This document shows, one piece after another, positions 54,971 to 63,576 of a DNA stretch of 64,000 nt (its first letter is position 1; every line of letters starts with the position of its first letter). The position numbers and the translations under genes are program-made. Origin of the DNA: Paraburkholderia sp. CNPSo 3272 (GTDB lineage Bacteria > Pseudomonadota > Gammaproteobacteria > Burkholderiales > Burkholderiaceae); assembly GCF_024206495.1 (NCBI RefSeq), contig NZ_JAMBPQ010000017.1, forward strand, positions 1-64,000, read 5' to 3'. A model generated the notes under the pieces. The model was not told where the DNA came from. It saw only the letters and a program-made list of their open reading frames with translations, and did not search any database.

Positions 54971-55893
54971 ACCGCCGCATCAGCGTGGTCGTGCTCACGT
55001 ACAACCGGCGCGCCGAAGTCATGCGCACGGTCGCCTCGCTGTTGCGCCTGCCGGAGCGGCCCGAAGTCATCGTGGTGGATAACGGTTCGACCGACGGCAC
55101 GCCCAACCTGCTCGCCCAGACGTATCCCGGCTTGCGCGTGCTGCGCTGCGAAGCCAACCTCGGCGCAGCCGCGCGCAATGCGGGTGCCGCGCGCGTGACG
55201 ACGGACTACGTGGCCTTCAGTGACGACGACACCGACTGGCAGCCGGGGTCGCTTGCGCGCGCTGTCGAATTGCTGGACCGTCATGCACGCATTGGTGTGC
55301 TCACGGCGTCCGTGCACGTGGGTGAGGAAGAAACACTCGATCCCACCTGCGCGCTGATGGCCGCGAGCCCATTGGCGCATGCGGCTCATCCTCTGCCCAA
55401 TCTGGTCGGCTTCATGGCAGGTGCATGCGTGTTCCGCACCGCGCTCTTCAACGCGTTGGGCGGATATGAACCGCGCCTTTTCATCGGCGGCGAGGAAGCA
55501 TTGCTTTCGCTCGATGTCTTGCAGGGCGGCCACGATATCGCTTATGCGAGCGAGCTCGAAGTGCACCATCGGCCTTCGCTCGCGCGTGACAGCGCGCTGC
55601 GCCGCCGAATGCTGGCGCGCAATGCGGCGCTCGTGGCGTGGCTGCGTCTGCCGCGTGGCGAAGCGCTGACGGCGACGTGGCGGGCGCTCGGCGGCGCGTG
55701 CGGTGCCGGGCGGCCAGGCGAGGATCTTCGTGAGCTTTGGCGCGGGATCGCCTGGGCCCTGCGCCGCCGACGGCCCGTTTCTGCGCGCGTGCTGCGCATG
55801 CGCGCGGCCGTGCGGGAGGCAGAAAAAAAACCTGGCGATAGCGCGCCGCGTGGGGCCGTACAGCGAGCGGACACGTCGGCTGCAGACTTTTAG
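54949..55893 (+). CDS. Glycosyltransferase family 2
   Basis: 314 residues. GT-A motifs: ISVVVLTYNRRAEVMRTVAS, VIVVDNGSTDGTPNLL, FSDDDTDW and FNALGGYEPRLFIGGEEALL. The basic C-terminus has no clear membrane helix. It starts 22 bases inside the end of the UDP-xylose synthase gene, so the two are coupled and it may be the xylosyl-type transferase. Last gene of the plus-strand operon. Confidence 0.9.
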   Translation: MQGLFFLNRRISVVVLTYNRRAEVMRTVASLLRLPERPEVIVVDNGSTDGTPNLLAQTYPGLRVLRCEANLGAAARNAGAARVTTDYVAFSDDDTDWQPGSLARAVELLDRHARIGVLTASVHVGEEETLDPTCALMAASPLAHAAHPLPNLVGFMAGACVFRTALFNALGGYEPRLFIGGEEALLSLDVLQGGHDIAYASELEVHHRPSLARDSALRRRMLARNAALVAWLRLPRGEALTATWRALGGACGAGRPGEDLRELWRGIAWALRRRRPVSARVLRMRAAVREAEKKPGDSAPRGAVQRADTSAADF

Positions 55894-55907
55894 GGGAGGC
55901 GCTATGC

Positions 55908-56630
55908 CTATGTGAGCAATGCAGGCCGCTCCACCTGCCAGTAACGCTCGGGCCGCTCCACATCCGGCGGAAACGGACCGAATGCACGCATCTGGCTCGG
56001 GTACGCCCCCACTGCGCGCCGCTTGATCGCCGCGAGCCGCCGAGCCGGATACCGGCCGAACGCCTGCGCGCGCAGCGGGCTCACCCGCAAGCGCTCTGCT
56101 TCGAGGCGCTGGAAGCCTTCATCGAGCACACCGGGCATTGCGCGGTAAATAGCGTCCTCGTAGGCGATATATCGTGTAAGACGCTCCGTTTGCAGCAGCA
56201 AGCGGCACGCGGCGCCCACGAGTTGATGATCGGAATGCCACAGGCCGAACGGGCACACGGGCAGCCAGGCGCCGAAACGCGCGAACTGCTCGGCCAACGT
56301 GTGCGCAACGTCTTCGACGTCGGGCGTCGCACCATACTGTCCATCCAGAAAATCCAGCCACAACGGTGTGGCGCCACACAGCGCAAGCGCTCGCTCGTCC
56401 TCCTGCTTGCGCGCGCGCACGGCTTCGTGCGCATCGGCAAAGCCGCTGGCTTCATCCCATTGCGTATGCATCGGCGCGGCGGGCTCGCCCGCGAACACCG
56501 TGCAAACGATCGAACCAGGGCACCTTGCGATGAGACCGGCGCAGCCGAGCACGGCGTCGTCCAGATGCGGCGAAACCACGATCAGCCGCGGCGCGCCGTC
56601 GCTCATGTCGTGAGGCAAAGCAATCGACAT
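55908..56630 (-). CDS. PIG-L family deacetylase
   Basis: 240 residues. Zinc site VVSPHLDDAVLG (PHLDD at about 20-24) and the second motif LWHSDHQLVGAA. The family deacetylates N-acetylglucosamine groups on lipids, mycothiol precursors or antibiotics. ATG 56630 has AAGGAGAG upstream. Convergent with the glycan operon, 15 bases from its last stop, so it belongs to the region though on the opposite strand. Confidence 0.9.
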   Translation of the reverse strand: MSIALPHDMSDGAPRLIVVSPHLDDAVLGCAGLIARCPGSIVCTVFAGEPAAPMHTQWDEASGFADAHEAVRARKQEDERALALCGATPLWLDFLDGQYGATPDVEDVAHTLAEQFARFGAWLPVCPFGLWHSDHQLVGAACRLLLQTERLTRYIAYEDAIYRAMPGVLDEGFQRLEAERLRVSPLRAQAFGRYPARRLAAIKRRAVGAYPSQMRAFGPFPPDVERPERYWQVERPALLT

Positions 56631-56761
56631 CGTCTCTCCTTTTGGGCTTCAGAGGCTCAATGGCATGCACGCGAAATGGCGCGGGGGCCCCAAATCGTAC
56701 GGCTTGCAGCGCTTGCGCGTAGCTTCTACAACTGCACATTGCTGTGCAATGCAGACCAGAT

Positions 56762-57859
56762 TCATTTCGGACGCGGCGGTTCGATACCTTCGTCGGCGCG
56801 ATGCAGCTTGCCTGCGCGGAGCGCGAGCACCGCTTTCCCCACCGCGCGGGCGACGTTGGCCACCTCCTGCTGGAAGCGCACGTCGGCGTCGAGCGTGTCA
56901 TGTGAGCTCGCGTAGGGTTCGTAGTAGCCCACCATGCGATCGATGCGCGCCGACGCACCCGCGTCGACCCATCCCATCCAGTCGAGCCAGTCGGCAAGCG
57001 CGCGGCGCGTGTCCTCGATGCCTGCCACATCGCCATGCACGATCGCGCCGTACGCACGCCCCGCAAGATGCTTGGGATAATGCCAGCCCGCCAGTTCAAG
57101 CGCCTTCGCTTCGTCCGGATGCTTGCCGTGCGTCGAGGAAGGATCGGGATTGCCGCCGTCCGCGCATACGAGCCGGTCCATCATCAGCTTGAGCGGGCTA
57201 CTCACCTGATACCAATACACCGGGGTCACGAAAATCGCGCCGTGGCAGGCCGTGAAGCGCTCGTAAATCTCCGCCATCCAGTCGTTGACCTGACCGAGCG
57301 AATGGTTCGGATAGCAGCTGCATGGCCAGTGGCATAGCGGCATTGCCGTGGAGACACAGCCCTTGCACGGATAAATGTGGAGGTCGGGTTCGGCGGCGAG
57401 GCGCGAGAGGTCGAGCATGTCGGCTTCGATGCCGGCCTGTGTGAGTTCATGCTCGCAGATCTGCGCGAGCCGAAAACTCTTCGACATCTCTCCCGGGCAC
57501 GTATAGTCATTGCGCGACGACGCATTCACCACGATCACGCGGGAGCGCGTACCGCTCTCCTGCTGGCGCCGCTGCGCGGCTTCGAGGCGCTCGTGGGTCA
57601 AGCGCCATTCGGTGGAGAGGTCATAATCGGGATCGGCATAACCCTCCCCCGCCTTCGTGGTCAGCGGCGCCTTGCGTCCTTCGCTATAGGCATCCCAGGC
57701 AATCGTTTCGAGGCGCGCGAGCGCGGCGTCTTCGGCTCGAAACGCGGGATCGTGATAGCGGGCCATAAAGCGCGCCCGAAACGCCTCGCGCGACAGACCT
57801 TGCGTCATCTGTCCTTTTCGCACCTGCGGCGTGCGTATTTCCGCCGCCTTCTCTTTCAT
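56762..57859 (-). CDS. Flavodoxin-like NAD(P)H-dependent oxidoreductase
   Basis: 365 residues from ATG 57859 (AAGGA upstream; ATG 57895 is possible). The first ~115 residues are an unusual charged extension. The flavodoxin-like domain begins RVIVVNASSRNDYTCPGEMS and has CKGCVSTAMPLCHWPCSCYP, a cysteine-rich loop, and VTPVYWYQVSSPLKLMMDRL, the FMN site. The cysteine cluster suggests an iron-sulfur or metal site as in iron-sulfur flavoproteins, but this is inference. No partner is adjacent. Confidence 0.82.
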   Translation of the reverse strand: MKEKAAEIRTPQVRKGQMTQGLSREAFRARFMARYHDPAFRAEDAALARLETIAWDAYSEGRKAPLTTKAGEGYADPDYDLSTEWRLTHERLEAAQRRQQESGTRSRVIVVNASSRNDYTCPGEMSKSFRLAQICEHELTQAGIEADMLDLSRLAAEPDLHIYPCKGCVSTAMPLCHWPCSCYPNHSLGQVNDWMAEIYERFTACHGAIFVTPVYWYQVSSPLKLMMDRLVCADGGNPDPSSTHGKHPDEAKALELAGWHYPKHLAGRAYGAIVHGDVAGIEDTRRALADWLDWMGWVDAGASARIDRMVGYYEPYASSHDTLDADVRFQQEVANVARAVGKAVLALRAGKLHRADEGIEPPRPK

Positions 57860-57936
57860 GATGAATTCCTTGTCGAAAAGCTCGTCGAACGTCACAAACG
57901 CGCAATTGGCGTTCCGGCTCGGGCCGCCGCCATGGC

Positions 57937-58116
57937 GTGGCGACGCGGGCGCGGGTTGCGGCCGTCTTCAGTTCGGATAACGAAGGGCTCGGCAAGATCA
58001 ATCACATCGTGCTCGACGTCGAACGCGGACGGATTGCCTACTCGGTCATGTGGAGCGGCGGGCTTCCGGGCATTGGCGACAGCATGCTCGCGCTGCCGCG
58101 AGCCCCGCTCATACTG
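57937..58116 (+). pseudogene. Remnant of a PRC-barrel domain gene
   Basis: The frame reads NEGLGKINHIVLDVERGRIA, then YSVMWSGGLPGIGDSMLALP, which follows the PRC-barrel pattern (LGKIxxLxIDxxSGRVAYxV, GxxGxGDKLxAxP). The N-terminal strand is missing and likeness stops after about residue 60, with the frame then running into the next gene in another phase. It is probably a decayed copy rather than an active gene. The flanking sequence is noncoding. Confidence 0.5.
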
Positions 58117-58166
58117 GCGATGGCATGCCGCTTGCTCACGTTGAGCAATTCACATGGGAGTCCACC

Positions 58167-59207
58167 ATGTCCGATTTACCCACACACTGGCAAGCGGAAC
58201 TCCATGCCTTGATGGCCAGCGAATCCATGCCGCTCGACGCGGCGACGCTCGCCGGCGCGACTGCGCGTCTGGTGGCGGCGTTTCCCGTCCTGCCGACGCC
58301 CGGCGCGGCCGACACACTCGCGCGCTGGCAATTTCTCGCGGAGGTAGCCGCGCGCGACCTTTCGCTAGTCAAGATTTATGAAGCGCACGCCGACGCCCGC
58401 GCGATCCTGGCCGAACTCGCGCCGGCTACGCGCCTCGAAGCCCCTTCCCTTGCCGGACAGCCGGTCTGGGCCGTCTGGGCCGCTCGCTCGCCGGGCAACG
58501 AACTAAGCTTTGCTTCGCGCGATGGCAGGCACGTCAAGCTCGCCGGCACCAAGGCATGGTGTTCGGGCGCGCGCTTCGTTACCCACGCGCTCGTGACCTG
58601 CGTCGATACAGACGGGAGCGACTGGCTCGCGGCCGTATCCCTCGACCAGCCAGGCGTAACGGTCAGCGCGCGCGGGTGGGAAGCGGTCGGCATGGACGCC
58701 ACTCAAAGCGTGGAAGTGGACTTTTCCGATGCGCGCGCAACGCTCGTCGGCAACGCTGGGGCGTATGTGCGCCGGCCCGGCTTCTGGCACGGCGGCGCGG
58801 GTATCGCGGCTTGCTGGTACGGTGCCGCTTCGGCGCTCGCGGCGAGACTGCGCGACGCGGCGCAGCGCCGCGACAATCCTCATTTGCGTGCACACCTGGG
58901 CGCCGCGGACGTCGCGCTCGCCGGCGCGCGCGCGTGCCTGCGCGAGTGCGCGTCCACCATCGACGCCGCGCCGCTCGCGGACGCCATGCGCCACGCTTTG
59001 CGCGCGCGCTGCGCCGTGGAAAGCGCAGTAGACAGTACGCTGCGTGCCTGCGCACGCGGCATGGGCGCGGCGCCTCTGTGCCGCGACCGCTGGTTCGCGC
59101 GCATGAGCGCGGACCTGCCGGTCTTCGTGCGCCAGAGCCATGCGGAAGCCGATCTTGCCGCGCTCGCCGGCGCGGTGCTCGAGTCGGGCGAAGACTGGCG
59201 GCTCTAA
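58167..59207 (+). CDS. Acyl-CoA dehydrogenase-like protein
   Basis: 346 residues from ATG 58167 (GGGAG upstream). Acyl-CoA dehydrogenase fold, shorter than typical (about 380): GTKAWCSGARFVTHALVT resembles the FAD-binding middle domain, and the end VFVRQSHAEADLAAL is characteristic of a divergent subgroup. The catalytic Glu is not evident, so the reaction is uncertain; it may desaturate an acyl group on a carrier or oxidise a different substrate. 23 bases before the methyltransferase gene. Confidence 0.8.
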   Translation: MSDLPTHWQAELHALMASESMPLDAATLAGATARLVAAFPVLPTPGAADTLARWQFLAEVAARDLSLVKIYEAHADARAILAELAPATRLEAPSLAGQPVWAVWAARSPGNELSFASRDGRHVKLAGTKAWCSGARFVTHALVTCVDTDGSDWLAAVSLDQPGVTVSARGWEAVGMDATQSVEVDFSDARATLVGNAGAYVRRPGFWHGGAGIAACWYGAASALAARLRDAAQRRDNPHLRAHLGAADVALAGARACLRECASTIDAAPLADAMRHALRARCAVESAVDSTLRACARGMGAAPLCRDRWFARMSADLPVFVRQSHAEADLAALAGAVLESGEDWRL

Positions 59208-59230
59208 AACCCGTGATCGCAAGGATAACG

Positions 59231-59848
59231 ATGGACCGTCCCCCCGCATCGCTCGCCAGCTATTTCGACAGCAAGTTCGCGGCGAGCCCCGATCCATGGC
59301 GCTATCGCGACAGCTGGTACGAGGCGCGCAAGCGCGCGCTGCTGCTCGCGTCGCTGCCGCGCGAGCGTTATCGCACTGCGTTCGAGCCGGGTTGCGCGAT
59401 CGGGGCCCTCTCCGCCGAACTGGTGCGGCGTTGCGAGCATCTGCTTTGCGCGGACTTCTCGCCTCGCGCCGTCGCCGCGGCACAAGAGCGCCTTGCCGCG
59501 TTCTCGAACGTGGACGTGCAGTCGCTCGCCATGCCGCGCGACTGGCCCCCCGGCCAGTTCGACTTGATCGTGATGAGCGAATTCGCGTACTACCTGAATG
59601 CAAGCGACTGCACTTCGCTCGCCACGCTAGCCGCCTCCTCGCTCGCCGCCGATGGCACGCTGGCGTGCTGCCACTGGCGTCACGGCGGCGAGCCCTGGAT
59701 GCTGCAAAGCGCCCAGGTGCACGGCATCTTCGCGCAGGCGGCGGCAAACGCCGCGCTGGAGGCCGTGGTTCAGATCGAAGATACGGATTTTCTCCTCGAT
59801 GTCTGGAGCCGCGATCGGCTCAGTGTCGCGCGCCGCGAAAGCGCGTGA
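59231..59848 (+). CDS. SAM-dependent methyltransferase (NodS-like)
   Basis: 205 residues from ATG 59231 (AAGGA upstream). It has YFDSKFAASPDPWRYRDSWY at the N-terminus, as in NodS-type proteins, then motif I AFEPGCAIGALSAELVRRC, LLCADFSPRAV and the post-motif FDLIVMSEFAYYL. NodS N-methylates the deacetylated glucosamine of Nod factors; here the acceptor is unknown. It lies with a PIG-L deacetylase and a GT2 in the region. Confidence 0.88.
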   Translation: MDRPPASLASYFDSKFAASPDPWRYRDSWYEARKRALLLASLPRERYRTAFEPGCAIGALSAELVRRCEHLLCADFSPRAVAAAQERLAAFSNVDVQSLAMPRDWPPGQFDLIVMSEFAYYLNASDCTSLATLAASSLAADGTLACCHWRHGGEPWMLQSAQVHGIFAQAAANAALEAVVQIEDTDFLLDVWSRDRLSVARRESA

Positions 59849-59862
59849 AGACACCCTGGGAC

Positions 59863-60546
59863 TCAAGGCACAACCGACTGCTCGCTATCGTCCACGCCGT
59901 CCGCCCACGCGGCGAGCGTGTCGCCGAAGCCGCCGCGCGCACGCGCGTCGCGCCGCCCGCTCGTCACCACGCGCGGCGCCGCGCTCCACGCGAGCGTGGC
60001 GCCTGTCGCGATCAGCAGGTCGACCAGCGCGACGTCTTCGCTGCAGGCAAGCGGCGGAAAACCTCCAGCGCGCAAATACGCGTGCGCCGAGACGCCCAGA
60101 TTTGCGCCATGAATGTGGCGATGCCCGTCTGCATCGCGGTAGCGCCGTTCCCAGGTCGCGCGGGCGCAAGGCGCCAGCGCGCTCCAGTCGTCCACGCTCA
60201 CGGGCCCGCACACGGCGTCCGCGGCAAGCGCGAGCTGGGCGGCAAGCCAGTCGGGCGCGACGTGGCTGTCGGCGTCGGTGAAGGCCAGCCAGCGGGCGCC
60301 GTAGGCGAGCAAAGCCTCGGCGCCGGCAGCGCGGGCGACGCCAACGTTGCGCGCTTCTATGCATAGGGCCTCGAACCCGAAGTCCGAGACGATTGCAGCC
60401 GATGCATCCGTGCAGGCGTCGAGCACCACGAGCGGCCGAACCGCTTCGCCTCGCAGCGAAGGATGCGCCGCGGCGCACCGCACCGAGGCAAGACACGCGG
60501 CGATCAGGCCCGCTTCGTTGTGCGCAGGAATAATGACCCCGATCAT
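59863..60546 (-). CDS. Glycosyltransferase family 2
   Basis: 227 residues from ATG 60546 (GGAG upstream). GT-A fold: MIGVIIPAHNEAGLIAACLA, VVLDACTDASA, and FTDADSHV with the DxD metal motif; ANLGVSAHAYLRAGGFPPLA follows. Small, without membrane helices. Convergent with the NodS-like gene (15 bases between stops). Sugar donor and acceptor unknown. Confidence 0.88.
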   Translation of the reverse strand: MIGVIIPAHNEAGLIAACLASVRCAAAHPSLRGEAVRPLVVLDACTDASAAIVSDFGFEALCIEARNVGVARAAGAEALLAYGARWLAFTDADSHVAPDWLAAQLALAADAVCGPVSVDDWSALAPCARATWERRYRDADGHRHIHGANLGVSAHAYLRAGGFPPLACSEDVALVDLLIATGATLAWSAAPRVVTSGRRDARARGGFGDTLAAWADGVDDSEQSVVP

Positions 60547-60816
60547 TCGAACTCCATGGTATTGGCGTGACATTGCGTCATGCCACCCGAAGTGCGATCG
60601 TGGCGTACGCAGCAAAGGCCAGACCGCCCCGCTCGCGTACTTCGCGCACGAGCGGCACAGTCTGGTTTCTGTGCATGCGCACGCCGGATGCCTGCGCCCA
60701 CCGCCCGATACCGGAGCGCGCAGCCCTCAACGCCACGGGCTAGGCCCCTGTCCATGGACGCGGCGCGCGAAATTCTGGGGTTTTGATTGCACGAGCGCTT
60801 CGCCGTTCGTGGGCTC

Positions 60817-62115
60817 TCATGTGAACTCCAAAACGGTATGCACTGCCAATGCCGCGCCCGTAGCGAGCGTGGCCAGCCAGCATAGTGCGCGAGTGATCGC
60901 GTGCGCCTTCATCTCGCCCACGGCCTCGCGGCGCCGGCTCAACAGCAACAGCAGGACGAGGACGGGCGCGACGGTCATGCCGTTGGCCAAGGCACTCCAA
61001 TAACAGGCCTTGACCGGATCGACCCCGGATACATGGAATAGCAGCGCAATGGCCAGACTCACCACCATGAGCACAACGAGGACGCCGGCGATGCGGCGGT
61101 CTCGCCGCTCACCCTGCGGCCATCCGAATGAACTCGCGGCCGCGTGCGCCGCCGAACCCGCCAGAGGCGGGAGCGCAAGCAGCGCGGTGCCGAGGAGCGC
61201 GAGGCCGAGTACAGGCGACGCGTATCCATGCGCGACCGGAGCGATCGCAAGTGCGGCGGCCTGGGTACTGCTGACCGGCTGGTGCGCGGCGTGGAGCGTA
61301 ACGGCAGCCGCGACGAGAACAAGCGCCCCGCAGGCGTTGGAAAACAGCGTCCGCACGAGCGTATCGCGTCGCGTCTTTTTTAGCTGCGGGGGGTCTTCGT
61401 TACGGCTTTCGGGGCTTTCCCCCGTGCGCGTACGCTCTTCGACCTCCTGTTCCGCCTGCGAAAACAGCAGGTACGGGCTGACCGTGGTGCCGAGCACCGC
61501 AAGCAGCATCCCGAAGTAATCTTCGGACCAGGTGAAACGTGGCACCAGGGCATGCCACGCCACGGTGCGCCACGGCACGTCGGTCACGAACATCACGCCG
61601 GCATACGCGAACAGCGAGAGCGCTAGCCACTTGAGCACGTTAGCGTAGCGCGCATATGGAATCCACCATTGAAGCGCGATTGACGCGCCGGCAAAAAGGA
61701 TGATGAATGGCGCGACGGGCCCTCGGAACATCAAGCGCGCGGCTTCCCCCATCGCAAGCATGTCGGCAGCCATGTTCACGGTATTCGCACCCAGAAAGCG
61801 CGCGACAGCGATCAGGAAGATCCAGCGCGCATAGTGCTCGCGCATGTTCTCCGTGAGGCCCTTGCCCGTGACCGCGGCGACGCGCGTGGCGATCAGCTGG
61901 AGCGCTACCATCGACGGGTATGAAAGAACACACACCCAGAGCAGATCGAAACCATATTGCGCGCCGGCCAGCGAATACGTGAGGATGCCGCCGGGATCAT
62001 TGTCCGTTGCGACCGTACCGAGACCCGGGCCAATGTCCGCCGCCCAGGCGTGCGCCGGGAGTTCGCTTCGATTGGCATGCTCGCGTCGAAAACGGAGGCT
62101 CAAGCCGGCTTTCAT
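60817..62115 (-). CDS. Nramp-family divalent metal transporter, atypical
   Basis: 432 residues from ATG 62115; ATG 62175 would add 20. About eleven hydrophobic helices. The first-helix metal motif is DNDPGG (38-43), with G in place of the canonical Asn of DPGN. The sixth-helix segment is GTTVSPYLLF (209-218), where canonical proteins have the metal-binding Met and His of MPH. The changes predict altered metal choice, as in Nramp-related Mg2+ or Al3+ carriers. The long upstream frame is not supported and overlaps the divergent gene. Confidence 0.85.
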   Translation of the reverse strand: MKAGLSLRFRREHANRSELPAHAWAADIGPGLGTVATDNDPGGILTYSLAGAQYGFDLLWVCVLSYPSMVALQLIATRVAAVTGKGLTENMREHYARWIFLIAVARFLGANTVNMAADMLAMGEAARLMFRGPVAPFIILFAGASIALQWWIPYARYANVLKWLALSLFAYAGVMFVTDVPWRTVAWHALVPRFTWSEDYFGMLLAVLGTTVSPYLLFSQAEQEVEERTRTGESPESRNEDPPQLKKTRRDTLVRTLFSNACGALVLVAAAVTLHAAHQPVSSTQAAALAIAPVAHGYASPVLGLALLGTALLALPPLAGSAAHAAASSFGWPQGERRDRRIAGVLVVLMVVSLAIALLFHVSGVDPVKACYWSALANGMTVAPVLVLLLLLSRRREAVGEMKAHAITRALCWLATLATGAALAVHTVLEFT

Positions 62116-62241
62116 CGGGAAGAGTGCATAGACGTGCGGAGTGCACCCCGCCCCGCAGGGCACGTTCCCGGGCATCGAGCGTGCGCTTCTCTTCTGATTC
62201 CATCCTTCATCAGGCGATGTCAGTCTGCAGGAATAAACTCG

Positions 62242-62811
62242 ATGAGTCTCGGTCAGATTTATGCCCGAATCTGGGATTGCCTCGCTGCCGCGGTACGCGA
62301 AGATAGTCAGCCGTTCAAGGTGATGCAGGCCGCGACGATCGGCCTTGATGGTTCCCCGAATGTGCGCACCGTACTGCTTCGCAGCGCCAATGAAGTCGGG
62401 AACCGGCTCACTTTCCATACCGACCTGCGCTCGCCCAAGATTGCCGAACTCACCCGGGAACCTCGCATCGCGCTCGTCGGTTGCGATCCCGTCCACAACC
62501 TGCAAGTCCGCATATATGGCAAAACCCGAATCCTTCGCGACGGGCAAGCGCGAATCGATGCATGGAGGACCAGTCCCGACCACGATCTAATTGTTTACCG
62601 CACGCGCCTGCCACCGGGAACCCGCATGAGTCATTCGGGTGATGCGTTCGACGCGGCACACGGTATTCCCGGCCCCGACGAGGGCCTTAAGCATTTCGGC
62701 GTCGTGGAGTTGCGACCGGCGCGCCTGGATTGGCTAGACCTTTCGGAAAATCAGCGCGCGCTGTTTGTCCGTGACGGTGACAGCTGGACCCACAGCTGGA
62801 TTGCCCCCTGA
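62242..62811 (+). CDS. Pyridoxamine 5'-phosphate oxidase family flavoprotein
   Basis: 189 residues from ATG 62242 (CAGGAA upstream). Split-barrel FMN fold: PNVRTVLLRSANEVGNRLTF resembles the RxVLLR FMN-phosphate motif, then HTDLRSPKIAELTREPRIAL and LQVRIYGKTRI. The C-terminal RPARLDWLDL resembles the PdxH dimer region but lacks the full PLP-binding end, so it is probably a general FMN reductase or haem-degrading relative rather than PdxH. Divergent from the metal transporter. Confidence 0.85.
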   Translation: MSLGQIYARIWDCLAAAVREDSQPFKVMQAATIGLDGSPNVRTVLLRSANEVGNRLTFHTDLRSPKIAELTREPRIALVGCDPVHNLQVRIYGKTRILRDGQARIDAWRTSPDHDLIVYRTRLPPGTRMSHSGDAFDAAHGIPGPDEGLKHFGVVELRPARLDWLDLSENQRALFVRDGDSWTHSWIAP

Positions 62812-62850
62812 TCGGGCGGGTGCAGGTCCAACGCGTTTAGAAAGACGCTT

Positions 62851-63576
62851 TCATCGTATCGTGTTCCGGCCTGCCGGCAACGGTCGAGGATGCGTATCCA
62901 TTTGAATGCGTCGCGCGAGCAGCGCATTGGCGCCCCATTGCATCGCACCGCACAGCAGCAGATAGACGAGCCCGACGAACAGGAAGATTTGCGCCGGGTA
63001 CACGAGCAGACGGTTATTGAGCTGATTGGCGAGAAACGTGAATTCCGGCACGCCGACGATATAGGCGAGCGACGTATCCTTGATCAACGCCACCCACTGA
63101 TTGATGAACGACGGCATCATCACCCGCACGGCTTGCGGCAGGATGACCTCGCGTAGCGCCTGCCAGCGCGTCAGGCCAAGCGATAGCGCTGCCTGCCGCT
63201 GCCCTGCGCCGATCGACGCGATGCCTGCATAGACCGAATGCGACAGATATGCGCCGCCGATCAGCGCCAGCGCGCACACAACCGTCGCAAGACCTGGAAC
63301 ATCGATGTGCAGCAGGATCGGTATCAGGAAGAAGGTCCAGAAAATCAGCATCAGCACGGGAATCGCGCGAAAGAACGCGACCGTCGCGGTCAGCGCGAGA
63401 CGGACGAATCCGCGCGTCATGGCGAGCGCGACGCCAAGCGCGAATCCGATCAGGGCCGAGAGCAGCGCCGACACCACGGAGAGCGCGATGGTCAGCGCAA
63501 CGCCTCCCAGCGGTCCCGCCGGAAACGCGCCGATCAGCAAATAACGCAAAGCCGGCCACCACGCGAACCCGTTCAC
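62851..63576 (-). CDS. Amino-acid ABC transporter permease
   Basis: 241 residues from GTG 63576, which overlaps the upstream permease stop as GTGA. HisM/GltK-type permease: the N-terminal helix region GPLGGVALTIALSVVSALLS, FFRAIPVLMLIFW, and the ATPase-docking loop SLGLTRWQALREVILPQAVR, then MPSFINQWVALIKDTSLAYI. About five helices. It works with the neighbouring permease as a heterodimer for polar amino acids (glutamate/aspartate-type by likeness). Confidence 0.93.
   Translation of the reverse strand: MNGFAWWPALRYLLIGAFPAGPLGGVALTIALSVVSALLSALIGFALGVALAMTRGFVRLALTATVAFFRAIPVLMLIFWTFFLIPILLHIDVPGLATVVCALALIGGAYLSHSVYAGIASIGAGQRQAALSLGLTRWQALREVILPQAVRVMMPSFINQWVALIKDTSLAYIVGVPEFTFLANQLNNRLLVYPAQIFLFVGLVYLLLCGAMQWGANALLARRIQMDTHPRPLPAGRNTIR

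Noticed and set aside
55908..60546. True Nod-factor (nodABC) cluster
   Set aside because: NodA acyltransferase, NodB-type chitooligosaccharide deacetylase and NodC chitin synthase are absent; only reaction types are similar.
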